This document shows positions 57,048 through 64,000 of a stretch of DNA of 64,000 bases, in pieces. The notes under the pieces were generated by a model that saw nothing but the letters and a program-made list of their open reading frames with translations, searched no databases and was not told where the DNA came from. This DNA is from Channallabes apus (Eukaryota; Chordata; Actinopteri; Siluriformes; Clariidae): assembly GCA_030522415.1 (NCBI GenBank), contig CM060105.1, forward strand, positions 17,230,777 through 17,294,776. Direction: 5' to 3'. Made by a program: the position numbers and the translations under genes. Position 1 is the first letter of the stretch, and every line of letters starts with the position of its first letter.

Positions 57048-57403
57048 TCTTCTTCTTCTAATAATAATAATATGAATAATAATTGTAATAATAATAAGGA
57101 AAATAAGTGCAAAAATATATATTTCTGTAAAATATAGATACCAAGCAATGAACTGAGACACTTTAAACGACAGTAACCCATACACGTGGGTGCTCCCACG
57201 TCTCAGCACGTGTTCTTTACGTTCAATAACGTCAATAATTTACTTACTTTTCGTTGGCAGGTTTTAAAGGTGTTAAAACTGATTTAAAACAACAACAATA
57301 TTAATATTAACAGCAGACACGTGAGAATCCGAAAAAGCTTGTATTTTTATTCAGGCACTACACCGGACGCTGTGGGGCCTTTGACGTGTCTGTCGCACGC
57401 AAA

Positions 57404-57411
57404 TGACGTCA
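57404..57411. promoter_or_regulatory. CRE palindrome in the polr1h-ddx39b divergent promoter region
   Basis: A perfect TGACGTCA, the binding site of CREB/ATF proteins. It lies in a CpG-containing stretch (GAGACGCGCGAG follows) about 360 bases upstream of the polr1h start and 63 bases before the splice donor of the putative ddx39b leader exon. The divergent arrangement suggests a shared promoter. Usage is inferred. Confidence 0.55.
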
Positions 57412-57474
57412 GTAGAGACGCGCGAGCCTGTGAAGCGAAATTCACGAAATAAATTGCAGCAGAGTGAATCTGGA
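57412..57474 (+). other. ddx39b: Putative 5' non-coding exon of ddx39b
   Basis: A plus-strand segment ending GAATCTGGA followed by GTAAGTG, a near-consensus 5' splice site at 57475. It would join to the acceptor CCCCCCAG at 58905-58912, one base before the ddx39b ATG. The start is unknown, and the CRE position was used as a rough limit. This is inference. Confidence 0.4.
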
Positions 57475-57845
57475 GTAAGTGTTTTCTTTTCTGTGCATGT
57501 GAGATATAAATGTGATAAGTTATATACGCATGACGGGTTGTTATTTGGGGGTTTTGGGAAAGCAAATCATTGACGCGAGCTAGCGATGCTAATCAGGTTA
57601 CAACGTACAGCGGTATCCATCACCGTTATTATTAATATAAGCGGTCCAATTAACAAGTGTAATGTTTGTATAGCTGTTAGTACATCATTTACATTTCATA
57701 TCTCAGGTGTTTTCATAATAAAATCATCATTATTATAATTATAAGAATAATATTTGTTATTATTATAACGGTTGACAGTGTGGCTATGTGGTCACGTGAC
57801 TGTTGCCATCCCAACCAGTGACAGCTTTAGAAATGAACCTGATTG

Positions 57846-57965
57846 GATAAACAAAAATGATGGAAATCACCAGTCGCCACCCGATACGATATTATCACGA
57901 TACCCAAATAACGGTTCGATTAAACTTCTATATTTTAAATTTTATAAATGTTCCAATTCAATATT
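57846..57965. repeat. 'gatgggaatcaccag' dispersed repeat
   Basis: It contains 'gatggaaatcaccagtcgccacccgatacgatattatcacgatac', a phrase found in many fish repeats. A second copy is at 63.61-63.67 kb ('gatgggaatcaccagggaccagccgataagatattattgcgatac'). Confidence 0.55.
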
Positions 57966-58904
57966 ACATTTCCCCCTGATTTTGGTTACAATTTAAAACT
58001 TAAAAAAAAAAAAAAAGTTTAATGATTAATTAAAGATAGCCCGTTCCTAACATTATAATGATATCACTTACAAGCTAACTTCAAACAGAGAGTTTGAAAG
58101 AGTTTAACTTTAAATTAACTTGATACTTAGACCCGGTTCATCCGCCGCTATAGTGGAGCAGGTGCTTCAGCCGCCTTCTGTAAAGCCATGATTTCTAGCT
58201 CGCTGATACCAGTTTTTCCCCAAACGACTTTTCCATTTATTTCCACCAGCGGTCCAGGGGTTAGCGGTTGCTGGTTGTTACACCAGAACGTTGTTTGACT
58301 CGTCTACCGGTTTTCATCTTGTCACGCCACGTGTCCGGACCATCAGAATTCATCTTCTCTGCCCACTACAGTAATTCGCTGCTACCACAAGAGATGAAAA
58401 TGAGTAAATAGTCCAGAGTGCGCCATCTGTAGGATCATAAAGAAATGGCAATGTTTTTACCTCCTCAGACGCCTCCAAAGGCTCAAAACTCAACTTGACC
58501 GTGAGCGTGCGGGTCGAGTGGCTGTGGGGGGCTAATTAGCGCTCGCAGTTTTATGTGCAAGTGTGTGTAATGACTGGGTTTGAGTCGCTGAGTTTGGAGA
58601 AAAAGGCCGATAGGAGACTTTTAACGCGTGCGATTTTTTTTGATAATGTAACCCCATAAAAATACGTCACTGTTGCTGTTCTACGCTCGGTACAGAAAAG
58701 TTTATATCTGAGGCTGATCAGCCGATCACCGGTCATGGCCAATCAAACTGAATCAATTCTGATCGCTGGCCAATTGACCGCATCATCCCTATCATAAAAT
58801 TAATAATTTTTTAAAAAATTTAAATTTTGGAGAGTTAATGTGATAAGAATAAGAATCTCTACAAATTATTATTATTACTAATAATAATAATAATAATAAT
58901 AAAA
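57966..58904. other. Presumed first intron of ddx39b, nothing certain
   Basis: It contains the phrase 'cgacttttccatttatttccaccagcggtccagg' (about 58229-58262), which may come from a hAT-like repeat, and a (TAA)n run just before the acceptor. No RNA gene or exon was recognised. Confidence 0.35.
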
Positions 58905-58913
58905 CCCCCCAGA

Positions 58914-63499
<4,586 letters not shown>

Positions 63500-63580
63500 A
63501 TTCATGCAAAACTGTCTGAGTAGATTCACCGGTACAGGGGGACACTACTGGAGAATCCACTCAGACAGTTTTGCATGAAT
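63500..63580. repeat. 28-bp inverted repeat (hairpin)
   Basis: The left arm at 63500-63527 (starting ATTCATGCAAAACTGTCTGA) and the right arm at 63553-63580 pair with a single mismatch around a 25-base loop. It may be a small MITE end pair or a hairpin, and is intronic to ddx39b. Confidence 0.85.
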
Positions 63581-63671
63581 TCTCTATTTATATATGAAGT
63601 ACAGCATAGAGATGGGAATCACCAGGGACCAGCCGATAAGATATTATTGCGATACCCAGTCACGATTTTAT

Positions 63672-63780
63672 GAATACAGGTCGTCCCTGACTTACAAACA
63701 TCCGAGTTACAGTTTTCCTCAGATACGAACGGACCGCTCGTTCGTAGGTGCGAACAAATCGTGGAAGTAGCTCACTGTAC
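63672..63780. mobile_element. Possible pogo/Tigger-type terminus
   Basis: The phrase ACAGGTCGTCCCTGACTTAC then 'aaacatccgagttacagttttcctcagatacgaacgg' resembles the termini of pogo/Tigger elements. No transposase or second end is seen. Confidence 0.35.
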
Positions 63781-63883
63781 AGTAAAATAAAAACACTGTG
63801 GTGCACCAGATACAATATTTACAATTATATATAATATTTTCAGTGTACAAGTTTCAGTGTGTATAAAATGTTTAAATATTGTA

Positions 63884-64000
63884 CAGTGGTGTGAAAAACT
63901 ATTTGCCCCCCTCCTGATTTCTTATTCTTTTGCATGTTTGTCACACAAAATGTTTCTGATCATCAAACACATTTAACTATTAGTCAAAGATAACACAAGT
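63884..64000. mobile_element. Terminus of a second copy of the intact Tc1-like family
   Basis: CAGTGGTGTGAAAAACTATT and the following ~97 bases match 30503-30619 almost base for base. One visible difference is 'gcatgttt' for 'gcaggttt'. TA precedes it at 63882-63883. The window ends inside the terminal repeat, so the state of its transposase is unknown. Confidence 0.93.

Overview
This is a eukaryotic, almost certainly teleost fish, nuclear genomic window. The genes are split by GT-AG introns, the protein exons match vertebrate families, and most of the DNA is a mixture of Tc1/mariner, hAT and piggyBac-like DNA transposons, L2- and Nimb/I-type LINEs, tRNA-derived SINEs and microsatellites typical of ray-finned fish. 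The repeat spectrum looks otophysan and perhaps siluriform (catfish), but that placement is an impression rather than a demonstrated result.

Layout. 1-18.17 kb holds no gene that I can support. It is intergenic repeat DNA with a nested-transposon structure (a Tc1-like copy split by a 6.16-kb element at 6116-12275) flanked by two copies of a diverged ~0.5-kb duplication. 18.17-33.35 kb is a six-coding-exon gene on the minus strand, sh3bp5l (Rab11 exchange factor family). Its introns carry an L2 LINE with an open reverse transcriptase and a full-length Tc1-like transposon whose 340-residue transposase is uninterrupted. 33.4-37.3 kb is intergenic and repeat-filled. 37.33-48.2 kb is the 13-coding-exon minus-strand gene gtf2h4 (TFIIH p52), with a likely promoter and 5' non-coding exon at about 49.3-52.75 kb into which a Nimb-like LINE (49358-52615, 13-bp target duplication) has inserted. 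54.44-57.05 kb is the four-exon minus-strand gene polr1h/znrd1 (RNA polymerase I subunit RPA12). 57.4-64 kb is the plus-strand gene ddx39b (UAP56/BAT1), divergent from polr1h across a short region with a perfect CRE palindrome. Only the first 253 codons of ddx39b lie in the window.

The human counterparts of gtf2h4, polr1h and ddx39b all lie in the MHC region of 6p21.3, so this appears to be an MHC-linked housekeeping block. The products act in transcription initiation and repair (p52), rRNA synthesis (RPA12) and mRNA splicing and export (UAP56). sh3bp5l acts in membrane traffic and its human counterpart is not MHC-linked.

I found no CRISPR array, operon, viral genome or other clear new system. 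The most interesting signals are the intact Tc1 transposase with a second copy of its terminus at the window end, the LINE inside the probable gtf2h4 5' exon, a 12-codon upstream ORF whose stop overlaps the gtf2h4 start, and the nested DNA transposons with readable target duplications. All exon boundaries were read by eye from splice signals, reading phase and family similarity, without alignment software.
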